From DASRFR01 sp035651455 (lineage in GTDB: Bacteria; Acidobacteriota; Terriglobia; Terriglobales; Acidobacteriaceae): DNA of 64,000 nucleotides. Positions 46,633-55,251 of the stretch are shown here, piece after piece (positions within the stretch are counted from its first letter, which is position 1; each line of letters begins with the position of its first letter). Under the pieces are notes generated by a model, which did not search any database, was not told the DNA's origin, and was given only the letters and a program-made list of their open reading frames with translations. The stretch covers positions 62,001-126,000 of the forward strand of contig DASRFR010000054.1 of NCBI GenBank assembly GCA_035651455.1. The letters run 5' to 3'. The position numbers were made by a program, and so were the translations under genes.

Positions 46633-46941
46633 TCAATCAAGTTCAAACACAGTTTCGTAGTGCGCTGAGCGCTCATCGAAATGCGACAGGAGTTTGTGCG
46701 CTTCCGGCAAGATGACCGCCAGCTCGTAGTCTTCTCCGGCAAAGGCGCGCACGTCGTCGAGACAGGCGAATTTCGTTATGGTGATGAACTCGACTTCCTT
46801 TCCAACATCTCTACGTAACAGCGACGCTCCGCGATAACCCTTCACGCGATGAATCCCGGGGAGAATTTCACTGCGCAGCAGTTGCTCGTAACTGTCGGCG
46901 TTCTCGCGAGTGGTCCAGCCATGCCAAATGCGGCTGATCAT
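46633..46941 (-). CDS. Antibiotic-biosynthesis-monooxygenase (ABM) fold small protein
   Basis: 102 residues, a ferredoxin-like alpha/beta dimer fold: MISRIWHGWT strand, NADSYEQLLRSEILPGIHRVKGYRGASLL, EVEFITITKF and a final YETVFEL strand. This is the ABM/stress-responsive A/B barrel pattern. A catalytic role (haem or quinone oxygenation) is not supported by clear active-site residues. AGGAGAG six bases before the ATG at 46941 fixes the start and rejects the much longer open frame that continues upstream. Confidence 0.8.
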   Translation of the reverse strand: MISRIWHGWTTRENADSYEQLLRSEILPGIHRVKGYRGASLLRRDVGKEVEFITITKFACLDDVRAFAGEDYELAVILPEAHKLLSHFDERSAHYETVFELD

Positions 46942-47015
46942 GCATTGCTCTCCTGCATTGCTAAATGGAGTTAATTTTACGAATCCACGACCGCAGGGCC
47001 AAGAATCTCTGGAGG

Positions 47016-48092
47016 TTAGCAATTCTCCCCGGTTTGGAGCATTTGGTTTCCGACCCTCATCCTTTCCTCTTGTGAAGTTGGGCTTCGCCTTCGTCCCCGA
47101 TTCACCAGTGCGACTCCCGACAGGATGATCGGCATCGCGACCAGAGTCCTCCACCCGATGGGCTCGCCCGCGAAAACCCAACCCAGCAGGACGGCCACTA
47201 CCGGATTGACATATGCGTAGGTGGAAACGCGCGTCGGCGTGCTCGCGCGGTTCAACCAGGTGAACGCCGTGAACGCTACCAGCGAGCCAAATACGATCAG
47301 GTAGGCGAGTGAAAGCATTGACTTCATGGTCATGGCAGTCACATGAAAACGCGCGATCTCGCCGCTCAGGCCCCCGGCCGCAAGTAAGGTCGCTCCGCCA
47401 AAGACCATCTGCATAGCAGAGGACAACACCGAATCGCCGGGTAAAGGAACTCGATGTACGTACATAGTTCCGGCAGCCCACAAGAATGTAGCCAGCAATA
47501 CTGCGCCCGCGCTCAGCCATTCGAGAGTCGAACCAGAACCGAACCCAGACCAGCCGGTCAGCAGAGCGACGCCTGCAAACCCAAGCAACACACCCGTAAT
47601 CACTTGCCAATGCAGCCTTTGTTCGCTGCCGACCATCCGACCGAGCACCACAACCCACAGCGGCAAGGTGGCGGAAAGAAGCGCGGCCAGGCCCGACGGC
47701 ACACGCTGTTCCGCCCACGCGAGACTGCCGTGTCCACCAAGGAAGAGCAGCACACCTGCGACAGCAGCGTAACCCCAATGCTTTACAGTAGGCGCGGCGG
47801 CGCCGCGCGCTCTCACCCATGCGTAGAGAACCACTCCGGCGGTGAGGTGGCGAATGCCCATCATGCACAGCGGCGGGATCGTCTCCACCGCGTAACGTAT
47901 GCCCAAGTAAGTGGAGCCCCAGATCAGGTATATGGCAGCAAAGGCGAGCAGCAACTTCAGCCGCGGCTCTCTGCGGACAGGGGCTAGGTCCGGCGAGAGG
48001 GACGATCTGATCACGACGGGGTGACCAGCAACATTCGCGAGTTTGCTGCTCCTGAGTAGTGCCAAGATGCGAGAAGCGTCATCGATCAACAT
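47016..48092 (-). CDS. EamA/DMT-family inner-membrane exporter
   Basis: About 358 residues with ten transmembrane helices in two EamA repeats. The first starts at LLLAFAAIYLIWGSTYLGIRYAVETIPP and the second near WLSAGAVLLATFLWAAGTMY, ending in GWVFAGEPIGWRTLVAMPIILSGVALVNR, as in RhaT/YdcZ-type exporters of amino acids or metabolites. A 40-residue hydrophilic start precedes the first helix. The ATG at 48092 is preferred to a GTG five codons upstream. Diverges from a CGNR zinc-finger regulator with shared operators, so it is probably that regulator's target. Confidence 0.9.
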   Translation of the reverse strand: MLIDDASRILALLRSSKLANVAGHPVVIRSSLSPDLAPVRREPRLKLLLAFAAIYLIWGSTYLGIRYAVETIPPLCMMGIRHLTAGVVLYAWVRARGAAAPTVKHWGYAAVAGVLLFLGGHGSLAWAEQRVPSGLAALLSATLPLWVVVLGRMVGSEQRLHWQVITGVLLGFAGVALLTGWSGFGSGSTLEWLSAGAVLLATFLWAAGTMYVHRVPLPGDSVLSSAMQMVFGGATLLAAGGLSGEIARFHVTAMTMKSMLSLAYLIVFGSLVAFTAFTWLNRASTPTRVSTYAYVNPVVAVLLGWVFAGEPIGWRTLVAMPIILSGVALVNRGRRRSPTSQEERMRVGNQMLQTGENC

Positions 48093-48101
48093 GATCAACC
48101 T

Positions 48102-48127
48102 AACCACTTAACGTCGATTTACTGGTT
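48102..48127. promoter_or_regulatory. Imperfect palindromic operator, copy 2
   Basis: AACCACTTAA, a six-base spacer (CGTCGA), then TTTACTGGTT; the arms match in 8 of 10 positions. It overlaps the -10 region and leader of the EamA gene. It shares its layout and outer bases with the copy at 48145-48170. Confidence 0.6.
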
Positions 48128-48154
48128 ATACTACCGGCATCTCTAACCTGTCAA
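48125..48154 (-). promoter_or_regulatory. Sigma-70-type promoter of the EamA exporter gene
   Basis: On the minus strand TTGACA (48154-48149), an 18-base spacer and TATAAC (48130-48125). Transcription would begin about 25 bases before the ATG at 48092. This is the best-matching vegetative promoter I found in the window. Confidence 0.7.
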
Positions 48155-48170
48155 CAGCAGTTTGCAGGTT
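48145..48170. promoter_or_regulatory. Imperfect palindromic operator, copy 1
   Basis: AACCTGTCAA, six-base spacer (CAGCAG), TTTGCAGGTT; arms match in 8 of 10 positions. It covers the -35 of the EamA promoter and abuts a plus-strand TATAAT (48170-48175) that may serve the CGNR gene. Copy 2 starts exactly 43 bases away, about four helical turns. Confidence 0.62.
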
Positions 48171-48256
48171 ATAATGAATTGAGGCCCTGGCTCAGCCGTT
48201 CGGCGCAGCTGCAAGCTGCCGTTCGGGCTCGTGCGCTCCAGGCTGGCCCATTATCG

Positions 48257-48874
48257 ATGACGCAAACGCAAGCACCAAAATTCGAATTTACCGGCGGACG
48301 GCTTTGCCTAGACTTCGTGAACACGGTGGACAATCGCAATTCGCCGAGTCGAGTAGATCAGATCGGGACGTATGACAACCTGCTCGCCTGGGCGCAGCAG
48401 GCGGCAATCGTTTCGACCGAGCAGGCGCAGGCTCTGAGAAAAGCGGCGCACAACAATCCCCGCGATGAACAGACTGCCACAATGCACGCGGTTGCGCTGC
48501 GCGAGTGCATGTTCGCGATCTTCGCGGCCATCGCGCGCGGCCAGCCGGCATCTTCGTCGTACCTGGAGCGATTCAACCGCACGCTTCGGGACGCGGGAGG
48601 ATCACGCGGTCTGGTGTCTGAAGGGGGACGGTTCCGGTGGAAATGGATAACCCCACCCGGTCATCTGGAGTGGATTCTATGGCCCATAGTGCTGGATGCG
48701 GCAGAATTACTTTTAAGCCAGGATCTCTCCCTGATGCGCGAGTGTGCCGCGCAGACCTGCGGATGGTTATTTGTCGATCACAGTAAGAATCACAGGCGGC
48801 GCTGGTGTGATATGAAAGTGTGCGGAAACCGCGACAAGGCCCGGCGCTACTACGCCCGTGCCCGCGCCGACTGA
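48257..48874 (+). CDS. CGNR zinc-finger (ABATE domain) transcriptional regulator
   Basis: 205 residues. The N-terminal ABATE domain begins FTGGRLCLDFVNTVDNR, which is diagnostic, and the C-terminal CGNR zinc finger uses Cys163, Cys168, Cys184 and Cys189 (CAAQTC, WCDMKVCGNRDKARRYY). Such proteins are predicted stress-responsive regulators. It is transcribed away from the EamA exporter gene, and the space between them contains two matching palindromes; local control of the exporter and itself is the likely job. ATG at 48257 is chosen since upstream in-frame codons from 48179 lack family similarity and overlap the promoter. Confidence 0.9.
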   Translation: MTQTQAPKFEFTGGRLCLDFVNTVDNRNSPSRVDQIGTYDNLLAWAQQAAIVSTEQAQALRKAAHNNPRDEQTATMHAVALRECMFAIFAAIARGQPASSSYLERFNRTLRDAGGSRGLVSEGGRFRWKWITPPGHLEWILWPIVLDAAELLLSQDLSLMRECAAQTCGWLFVDHSKNHRRRWCDMKVCGNRDKARRYYARARAD

Positions 48875-49016
48875 ACGGTGCGAGCTTCCTGCGCACTGTC
48901 CTAAACATTGACATTTGCGGGATGGCAGGCGCTTCCGCGTGCCTCGCACGAAGCATCAGTTCTCATCCGGCGCAACATCCAAGTAAGCGCCCGTAGTTCC
49001 TTCCCAGAGGTTTGTC

Positions 49017-49895
49017 ATGTCTGACCGTCTCCTTGCGATTTTTCTCTTCTTCTGGTTTCTAGTGTCCGGGGTGATCAGCGCAGCCCAAACTCAGGCCAAG
49101 TGCACATTCAGCACGTTCTCTCCTCCGAGCGGTTATTACTTCACGAGTGTTTCGGGAATCGATTCGCAGGGAAACATCGTGGGACAACTGGAAACAGCTG
49201 ATACCTTGCACACGGTGGCGTTTACGCGTTCTGCGGCGGGCGTTTACGGCCTCTATAACGCGCCAAATTCGTACACGACGTTTTTCACCGATCGCAACAG
49301 CAGCGGAGTGACCGTGGGATTCTTTCAGGATACGAACTACCACACCCATATCCATGGACTGGTGCGGCACGGCAGCAGCACCGTCATCGTGAACTATCCG
49401 GGGGCCCCGAGCACATGGCTCAGCGGCATCAACAACCTGGGAACGATCGTGGGCAACTATACGGCTTCCTCAATCAACATCAACGGATTTGAACTGCAGA
49501 ACGGCAAGTACACGGTCCTGCAGTTTCCGGGAGCGGTAGGCACGACACCATACGGAATCAGCGACAAGGGCATTGTGGTAGGCACATGGAACGATCTATT
49601 CAATTACCACGGCTTCACCCTAGCAAATGGCGTATACAAGACGCTCGATCATCCGCAAGGCACCCTGGGAACAATTCTGAGAAATGTCAACCGCTCGGGC
49701 GTAATCGTCGGCAATTACGAGAACGCCGACATCACGTTCTTCGCATTCCTTTATAAAAATGGCAAGTTTGAGAACGTGGTGTATCCCGGATCAAAAAACA
49801 CGGTCGCTGGCGGTATCAATAACAACGGAGTCATCGCGGGCCAGATCTATTTCGAGAATGCCACCAGTCTCGGGTATACCGCTATCTGCCAATAG
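49017..49895 (+). CDS. Secreted HAF-repeat-like beta protein
   Basis: 292 residues with a signal peptide (LLAIFLFFWFLVSGVISAAQT). The mature part repeats a unit of about 45 residues whose core is GI-N-x-G-x-IVG-x-Y, for example GIDSQGNIVGQL, GINNLGTIVGNY, GISDKGIVVGTW and GINNNGVIAGQI. These are HAF-type extracellular repeats that would form a beta propeller or similar closed structure. No enzyme residues are recognised. It stands alone, between the CGNR gene and the convergent NtrC-type regulator gene. Confidence 0.8.
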   Translation: MSDRLLAIFLFFWFLVSGVISAAQTQAKCTFSTFSPPSGYYFTSVSGIDSQGNIVGQLETADTLHTVAFTRSAAGVYGLYNAPNSYTTFFTDRNSSGVTVGFFQDTNYHTHIHGLVRHGSSTVIVNYPGAPSTWLSGINNLGTIVGNYTASSININGFELQNGKYTVLQFPGAVGTTPYGISDKGIVVGTWNDLFNYHGFTLANGVYKTLDHPQGTLGTILRNVNRSGVIVGNYENADITFFAFLYKNGKFENVVYPGSKNTVAGGINNNGVIAGQIYFENATSLGYTAICQ

Positions 49896-49936
49896 CGAAG
49901 ACGCAGTCATGGAGCTATGGCAAAGCCTGGTGTCGT

Positions 49937-51325
49937 CTAGTTATCGCTGTTGAAATCTTTTTTCAGGCGGCGCAACAGAGACGTAGGATGGATGCCAAGC
50001 ACGCGCGCAGCCTGGGTTTTGTTATTGCCGGTTGCGGCCAAAACTTCCTGGATGTACTTGTCTTCCAGTTCACGCAAGCTAACCAACTTGTGACCGTTGC
50101 CTGGATTTTCAGCCTCGAATTGCAGATCTGACATGCCGGGTTCGGGTGAAGGGGTGCGAATTTCCTCCGGCAAGTATGCAGAGTGGATGTCTCCCTCGGC
50201 AGCAAGAATCATAGTGCGTTCGATGACATTCTTGAGCTCACGAATATTTCCGGGCCAAGCATAGTTTTGCAGAAGCGCCGCCGCCGCGGGAGTGAAGCCG
50301 GTGAATTTCTTGTTCAGCTCTCGATTGAAATGCTGCAACAGTTCGAGCGCGAGGGGCAGAATGTCTTCCCTGCGCTCCCGCAACGGGGGGATGTACAAGG
50401 GAACGACATTGAGCCGGTAATAGAGGTCCTCGCGAAATTTTCCTTCGGCGATTAATTTCTTCAGGTCCGCGTTGGTCGCCGCAATGAGGCGAACATCGAT
50501 TTTGATAACCCGGGTGCCGCCCAAACGCATGAAGTTGTTTTCCTCGAGAACACGAAGCAACTTGGCCTGAACGCTGGCGGACATGTTTCCGATTTCATCG
50601 AGGAAAACAGTGCCAGCGTTGGCACGCTCCAGCAATCCTTCCTTACGGCGGCGGGCGTCAGTAAAAGCCCCGGGCTCGAATCCGAACAGCTCACTTTCCA
50701 ACAGGTTGTCGGGTAAGGAGGCACAGTTCAGTTCCAGCAAGGGCATTTGCGCGCGCGGACTAGCGTAGTGGATGGCCCTGGCAAGAACGCCTTTACCGGT
50801 GCCGCTTTCGCCTTGAATGAGAATGGTGGTGCGATCGGCCTCAGCGGCCTTGCGGGCCATTTCCAACATCCGGCGCATGGCAGGATCGACGGTGACTACG
50901 CGGCCAAAATCGTAGCGCCCTTTCGCGCTCTCGACGGTGTCCCGCAAACGCACACGAAGCGCGAGCATTTCGCAGGCGCGGTGAAGGGTGGCGATCATAT
51001 CGGCCAGGTGGAATGGCTTGATGAGGTAGTCGAAGGCGCCCAACTTCATGGCTTCCACCGCGCGGTCGACCATGTGGTACGCGCTCATCACCAGGACAAT
51101 CGAGCCGGGGTCAGACTGCTTCACGCGCCGGAGAACTTCAACACCGTCGATACCGGGGAGAACGATATCGACGAGGGTGAGATCCGGCTTTTCGTCAGTG
51201 AAGACCTGGAGAGCTTCCTCGCCCGAGGCCGCAGTGAGGACCTCAAAACCTTCTTCGCGCAAACCGCGCGAGATGGTGCGGAGCGTGAGTTGTTCGTCGT
51301 CGATCACCAGGACTGAATAGGGCAT
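49937..51325 (-). CDS. NtrC-family sigma-54-dependent response regulator
   Basis: 462 residues: receiver (phosphoacceptor Asp53 in LVDIVLPG), AAA+ domain (Walker A GESGTGKG at 172-179, Walker B TVFLDEIG, and R-finger region), and a Fis-type helix-turn-helix (NNKTQAARVLGIHPTSLLRRL). The sigma-54-contacting loop reads GAFTDA (219-224) instead of GAFTGA, a variant seen in some active members. The matching kinase gene is 84 bases downstream, so it is a two-component pair. Targets unknown. Confidence 0.93.
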   Translation of the reverse strand: MPYSVLVIDDEQLTLRTISRGLREEGFEVLTAASGEEALQVFTDEKPDLTLVDIVLPGIDGVEVLRRVKQSDPGSIVLVMSAYHMVDRAVEAMKLGAFDYLIKPFHLADMIATLHRACEMLALRVRLRDTVESAKGRYDFGRVVTVDPAMRRMLEMARKAAEADRTTILIQGESGTGKGVLARAIHYASPRAQMPLLELNCASLPDNLLESELFGFEPGAFTDARRRKEGLLERANAGTVFLDEIGNMSASVQAKLLRVLEENNFMRLGGTRVIKIDVRLIAATNADLKKLIAEGKFREDLYYRLNVVPLYIPPLRERREDILPLALELLQHFNRELNKKFTGFTPAAAALLQNYAWPGNIRELKNVIERTMILAAEGDIHSAYLPEEIRTPSPEPGMSDLQFEAENPGNGHKLVSLRELEDKYIQEVLAATGNNKTQAARVLGIHPTSLLRRLKKDFNSDN

Positions 51326-51409
51326 AAATGGCTTCCGTTTTCCGCTATCGGGCTGCTTGCGTCCGACGGGCGATCCGTTTTCGGGGCGCCCTGTTCACGC
51401 CGCTAAGCT

Positions 51410-52465
51410 TCAGACTACGACTTCAGATTCCTCCTGTATGACGGTGGCCGATTGCTGCTGCCGAAGCGGCAGGGTTAATGTCACCGTGGTGCCGTGATGC
51501 AACACACTGTCGACGCGAATATCGCCTTCATGGCTGCGAACGTATGCCTGGCAGATGCTAAGGCCCAGGCCGGTCCCCTTACCACGCTTGGTAGTGAAGA
51601 AAGGCTCGAAGACGTGGGGCAGGATGTCGGGGGGAATGCCGCACCCGGTGTCACTGACGCGAATCTCGATTTTCTCCACATAGGTCAGCTTATTGGCTGA
51701 GATGGTGATGCGACCGCCTTCGGGAGTAGCCTGCACCGCATTGAGCAGCAGGTTCATCAGCAGTTGCGACAACTGATTCGCATCGGCGCGAATATGCGGC
51801 AGGTCCGGAGCAACCAGGTTTTCCAGAGTTTTGCCGCGGACCATGGGCTGATTTTCCAGGAACGCCAGAGTGTCCGCTACGAGCAGCTGCAGAGTCAACT
51901 TGCTGAGAAGAAGCGGACCAGGGCGCGCATAGTTCACCAGGCCCCGCAGAGTCGAGGAGATGCGCTTGGCGCCCGCGATGCACTGCTCGATTTCAGAGCG
52001 CTGCTCAGAATCCGCGCAGGCTTTATGCTCCAACTCCAAGTGAGAGAGAATGCCGAGCAAGGGATTGTTGATCTCGTGTGCGGCCCCCAGGGCCAGTTGG
52101 GCCAGGGCCGCGTATTTTTCGTATTCGGCCAATTGCGACTTAAACTGGATTTTCTCCTTGTTCAGCTCCCGCTCTTCGTAGAGACGGCGGAATAATTCCT
52201 CCTGGGCGAGGTCGCGCTCGCGCTCGCGCACTTGGGCGAGATCGCTGGCGCGTAGTAGTTCCGCGTGCATCCGGCCCAAGTCATCGCGATGAATGCGCCA
52301 CACGACCAGCACCACTACGACGCTGCCCAGCAGCAGGGGCAGGGCATAGAGGGAGAACCATAGGTCGGTGGGATGGGCGCCCAAAGGAAGGGGCGACAAG
52401 AGGCCAAGGCCAACGAGGGAGCCCCCCTTCGCGAGACATAGCGATGCGCACAAAAGCCTGAGCAT
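51410..52465 (-). CDS. Membrane sensor histidine kinase, partner of the NtrC-type regulator
   Basis: 351 residues. Two membrane helices (about 2-26 and 42-58) are separated by a very short loop (HPTDLWFS), leaving almost no periplasmic sensor domain. A cytoplasmic coiled coil (60-118) leads to the HisKA box with His130 in GAAHEINNPLLGIL, then an HATPase with DTGCGIPP and GKGTGLGL. With so little outside the membrane it probably senses an intramembrane or cytoplasmic signal. The ATG at 52465 is preferred to a GTG four codons upstream. Confidence 0.92.
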   Translation of the reverse strand: MLRLLCASLCLAKGGSLVGLGLLSPLPLGAHPTDLWFSLYALPLLLGSVVVVLVVWRIHRDDLGRMHAELLRASDLAQVRERERDLAQEELFRRLYEERELNKEKIQFKSQLAEYEKYAALAQLALGAAHEINNPLLGILSHLELEHKACADSEQRSEIEQCIAGAKRISSTLRGLVNYARPGPLLLSKLTLQLLVADTLAFLENQPMVRGKTLENLVAPDLPHIRADANQLSQLLMNLLLNAVQATPEGGRITISANKLTYVEKIEIRVSDTGCGIPPDILPHVFEPFFTTKRGKGTGLGLSICQAYVRSHEGDIRVDSVLHHGTTVTLTLPLRQQQSATVIQEESEVVV

Positions 52466-52584
52466 GGCTGATACCACGATGAATCGGCTTGTCTCAGAAA
52501 GCTGTGATGGGGGTCACGAAGAGGAGTGCGCGAAAGGGGAGAGGTCCCGTGGCGGCAGAGTTGACGGAAAATGCGCGAAAGCGA

Positions 52585-53313
52585 TCAGGGTTGCTGGTTA
52601 TCTTCCCGCGTGCGCAGCCAATCAATGAACATCTGTTCCAGGGGCTTATCGTACGACATAAGGACGTGGCGAACGGTGTGGCCGCTGACAACATGGCAGA
52701 TTTCTTCGGCGAGATTCTTGGCGTGGTCACCGGCGCGCTCGAGAGATTGCGTCATGAAGATAACCTGCAGGCTGGCTTGACGGACGATGTTCTCCGGATT
52801 TTCGATGTGGCGCATGAACACGAGATTGCGAAGCCGGTCCATTTCCGCGTCGGCGCGCAGCACATCGACAGCTTTTTTCATGTCGCGCGAGGAAAAGGCT
52901 TCGCCGCAGTCGGTGAGCATCTTCTCGAGGACGGTAGCCATGTGGGTGAGGTCGCGAGTGTCCTGGGGATCGAGACGCCCGCCGGCAGCTTGCGCGCTGT
53001 TGACGAAGCTGAGCAGGAGATCGCCAATGCGCTCGAGGCCGATCATGAATTTCATGCAGGCCAGCAATTCGCGGGCTTCCGGCTCCGCGACCCGGGTAAT
53101 GGCAGTAGTAACGCCATCGTCGATTTCCATGTCGATGGTGTCCAGCTCTTTTTCACGCTGGCGAATGGAGTTGAGCAGGGTGGCGGAACCGGTGGCAATT
53201 CCCTCCGCAGCAGCGCCGGCAGCTTCCTTGGCCACGCGGCAGGCTTCGACAGTGCGGCGAACCAGCGTGGTGTGGACGGGCTCGGGACTAGGTTGCTTGA
53301 TGGCAGTGCTCAT
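52585..53313 (-). CDS. phoU: PhoU-like phosphate signalling protein
   Basis: 242 residues in two PhoU-type three-helix bundles. The metal-contact motifs are EARELLACMKFMIGLERIGD in the first half and IFMTQSLERAGDHAKNLAEE in the second, both with the ExxxD pattern. PhoU represses the PhoR-PhoB response when phosphate is ample. Start at the ATG at 53313, preceded by GGAAGGAAAG; the 30 residues upstream in frame are not family-like. It lies downstream of phoB-phoR, but no pst transporter genes are near. Confidence 0.92.
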   Translation of the reverse strand: MSTAIKQPSPEPVHTTLVRRTVEACRVAKEAAGAAAEGIATGSATLLNSIRQREKELDTIDMEIDDGVTTAITRVAEPEARELLACMKFMIGLERIGDLLLSFVNSAQAAGGRLDPQDTRDLTHMATVLEKMLTDCGEAFSSRDMKKAVDVLRADAEMDRLRNLVFMRHIENPENIVRQASLQVIFMTQSLERAGDHAKNLAEEICHVVSGHTVRHVLMSYDKPLEQMFIDWLRTREDNQQP

Positions 53314-53514
53314 GGGCACTTTCCTTCCGCGCACAGAAGTGGTTCTGGCCAGGGTTTGAACGGACTGCTTGCTGCTGCGCAAGTGTTGGGAGATCGGCAA
53401 CAACTTAGCATAATTCCCAGTGCACCACAGAGGGTTAAAGAATTGTTAATTCTATCGACCGATCTTCGATTGAGGTACGGACCACGTCTGGCGCAATGGG
53501 CATGCCAGAAGACC

Positions 53515-55251
53515 CTAGTTTGCGGTCGAGCCGTTGGTTGTGACAGGCGGCAAGGGCAGGCGGAACAAGAACGTGGAACCGTGGTTCAGTTCGCTTTCGG
53601 CCCGGATCTTGCCGGAGTGCGCAAGCACGACATGCTTGGCGATGGCCAAGCCGAGCCCGGTTCCGCCGGATTCGCGGGAGCGCGCCTTATCGACCCGGTA
53701 GAATCTTTCAAACAGGCGGGGAAGGTGCTCGGAGGGGATCCCCGGGCCGAAGTCGCGGACGTAAAACTCAACGGCGTCGGGCACGGTGCGTGCGCCCAGG
53801 ACAATTCGCTTACCAGTTCCCGCATACTTCATCGCGTTATCGATCAAGTTGGAAAAAACCTGATGAATGGCCTCACGATCGGCTTCCACCGGTTGTGATG
53901 CCGATTCTTCAACGACCAGCTCGATTCCCTGTCCGCGCGCAAGTTCCCGGAAGCTCTCAACCGCGTCCTGCAGGAGTTCCAGCGGCGCAACCGGTTGCGG
54001 ATCAAAACGCTGCTCGCCAGATTCCACGCGCGCCAAGGTTAAAAGATCTTCAGTGAGGCGCGACATACGGACCGCATTCTTGCGAATGATTTCCAGGAAC
54101 TCACGAACATGGCCATTTTCGCCAGTGCCGTCGAGAAGAGTCTCGGTATAGCCCTGGATCGAAGTGAGAGGCGTGCGCAGTTCGTGAGACACGTTGGCGA
54201 TGAAATCGCGGCGGGTCTTTTCGACGCGCTCGGTTTCAGTGAGGTCATGCAAAACAGCAACGGCGCCGCCTCCTGGAAGTGGAGCCGCAGTCACGTCAAA
54301 AGAGCGTCCGGGCAGAATGGAAGCGGCACGGGCGCTGACCACCGTGCGGGCGTCGGCGGCGCTGCGCACCGCGCCCAGAAAATCGGGATCGCGAACGCTT
54401 TCCACCACCGGCATGTTCAGCCGGGTGCGACGGACCAGTCGATCCATGCCGCGATTGGCCCACTGAACACGGCCGTCCGGGCCCACCGCGATGACCGCAT
54501 CTTGCATGCTATTGAGCAAAGTCTCAAGTTGCCGCTGGCTGGTCTGGAGAGCGGCGAAACTCTCCTCGAGTTGGCGGGCAGTTCTGTCGAGCGCGGCTCC
54601 GACCTGGCCAATTTCGTCGGGCGAGGACTCAGCAATCCTGGCGCTCAAGTCTCCCGCGGAAATCTGAGAAGCGAAGGCGAGAATGCGCTGCAGACGACGC
54701 GCTGTTAGTTGCGCAGCCACGGCAGCAACGATCAGGCCAACGGCGAACGCCAGTCCAGAGCTCAGCAGCACCTTGCGCTGCAGTTGACGAACGGCTGCTT
54801 CAAGGTCACTCAGAGGATAAGCCAGGCGAACGGCACCGTTCGCGATGGGGGCAGCCACATAGAGGAACGGGATGGACAGGGTGTGGCTGGTGCGCTGGTC
54901 CATACCGACGGACCCGGCGAGCGCGGCCACAAACTCCTTTCGCCGGGAATGATTCTCCATGGTGGACGGGTCAGCTTCAGAGTCTGCCAATACCTTACCG
55001 CTCGAATCGATAATGGTGGCGCGGGCACCCGCGGCGCCCCCTTCCTCGGCGGCAATCGCGGGCAGTGAGTGGTAGTGGTCCGCTTCCACGCGTTGCGCGA
55101 ACATCCTGGTCTTCTCGGTCAGATTGCGCTGCATCCGATCACTCAGGAAATGGCGTAGCGTCTTTTCGAGCGAGAAATCAAGAACGACAGTTGCGACAGC
55201 GATCACCACCGCGAACAGAAGCAGCAGCTTCAGGAATATGCGGTTCCTCAT
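53515..55251 (-). CDS. phoR: Phosphate-regulon-type sensor histidine kinase PhoR
   Basis: 578 residues: an N-terminal membrane helix, a periplasmic domain (about 30-160), a second helix (VLLSSGLAFAVGLIVAAVAA), HAMP (180-235), PAS (240-340), HisKA with His356 in FIANVSHELRTPL and an HATPase with DNAMKYA, DFGPGIP and GGTGLGLAI. The large extracytoplasmic domain differs from E. coli PhoR and is like PhoR of Gram-positive and other phyla. Its ATG overlaps the phoB stop (ATGA), showing translational coupling. Confidence 0.92.
   Translation of the reverse strand: MRNRIFLKLLLLFAVVIAVATVVLDFSLEKTLRHFLSDRMQRNLTEKTRMFAQRVEADHYHSLPAIAAEEGGAAGARATIIDSSGKVLADSEADPSTMENHSRRKEFVAALAGSVGMDQRTSHTLSIPFLYVAAPIANGAVRLAYPLSDLEAAVRQLQRKVLLSSGLAFAVGLIVAAVAAQLTARRLQRILAFASQISAGDLSARIAESSPDEIGQVGAALDRTARQLEESFAALQTSQRQLETLLNSMQDAVIAVGPDGRVQWANRGMDRLVRRTRLNMPVVESVRDPDFLGAVRSAADARTVVSARAASILPGRSFDVTAAPLPGGGAVAVLHDLTETERVEKTRRDFIANVSHELRTPLTSIQGYTETLLDGTGENGHVREFLEIIRKNAVRMSRLTEDLLTLARVESGEQRFDPQPVAPLELLQDAVESFRELARGQGIELVVEESASQPVEADREAIHQVFSNLIDNAMKYAGTGKRIVLGARTVPDAVEFYVRDFGPGIPSEHLPRLFERFYRVDKARSRESGGTGLGLAIAKHVVLAHSGKIRAESELNHGSTFLFRLPLPPVTTNGSTAN

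Noticed and set aside
46942..47868. In-frame upstream extension of the ABM-fold gene over the EamA gene
   Set aside because: A good ribosome-binding sequence and ATG at 46941 give a complete ABM protein; the extension overlaps the EamA coding region in another frame.
52489..53898. 469-codon open frame on the plus strand across phoU and phoR
   Set aside because: It runs opposite to PhoU and the PhoR ATPase domain, both with clear motifs, and has no recognisable protein features.
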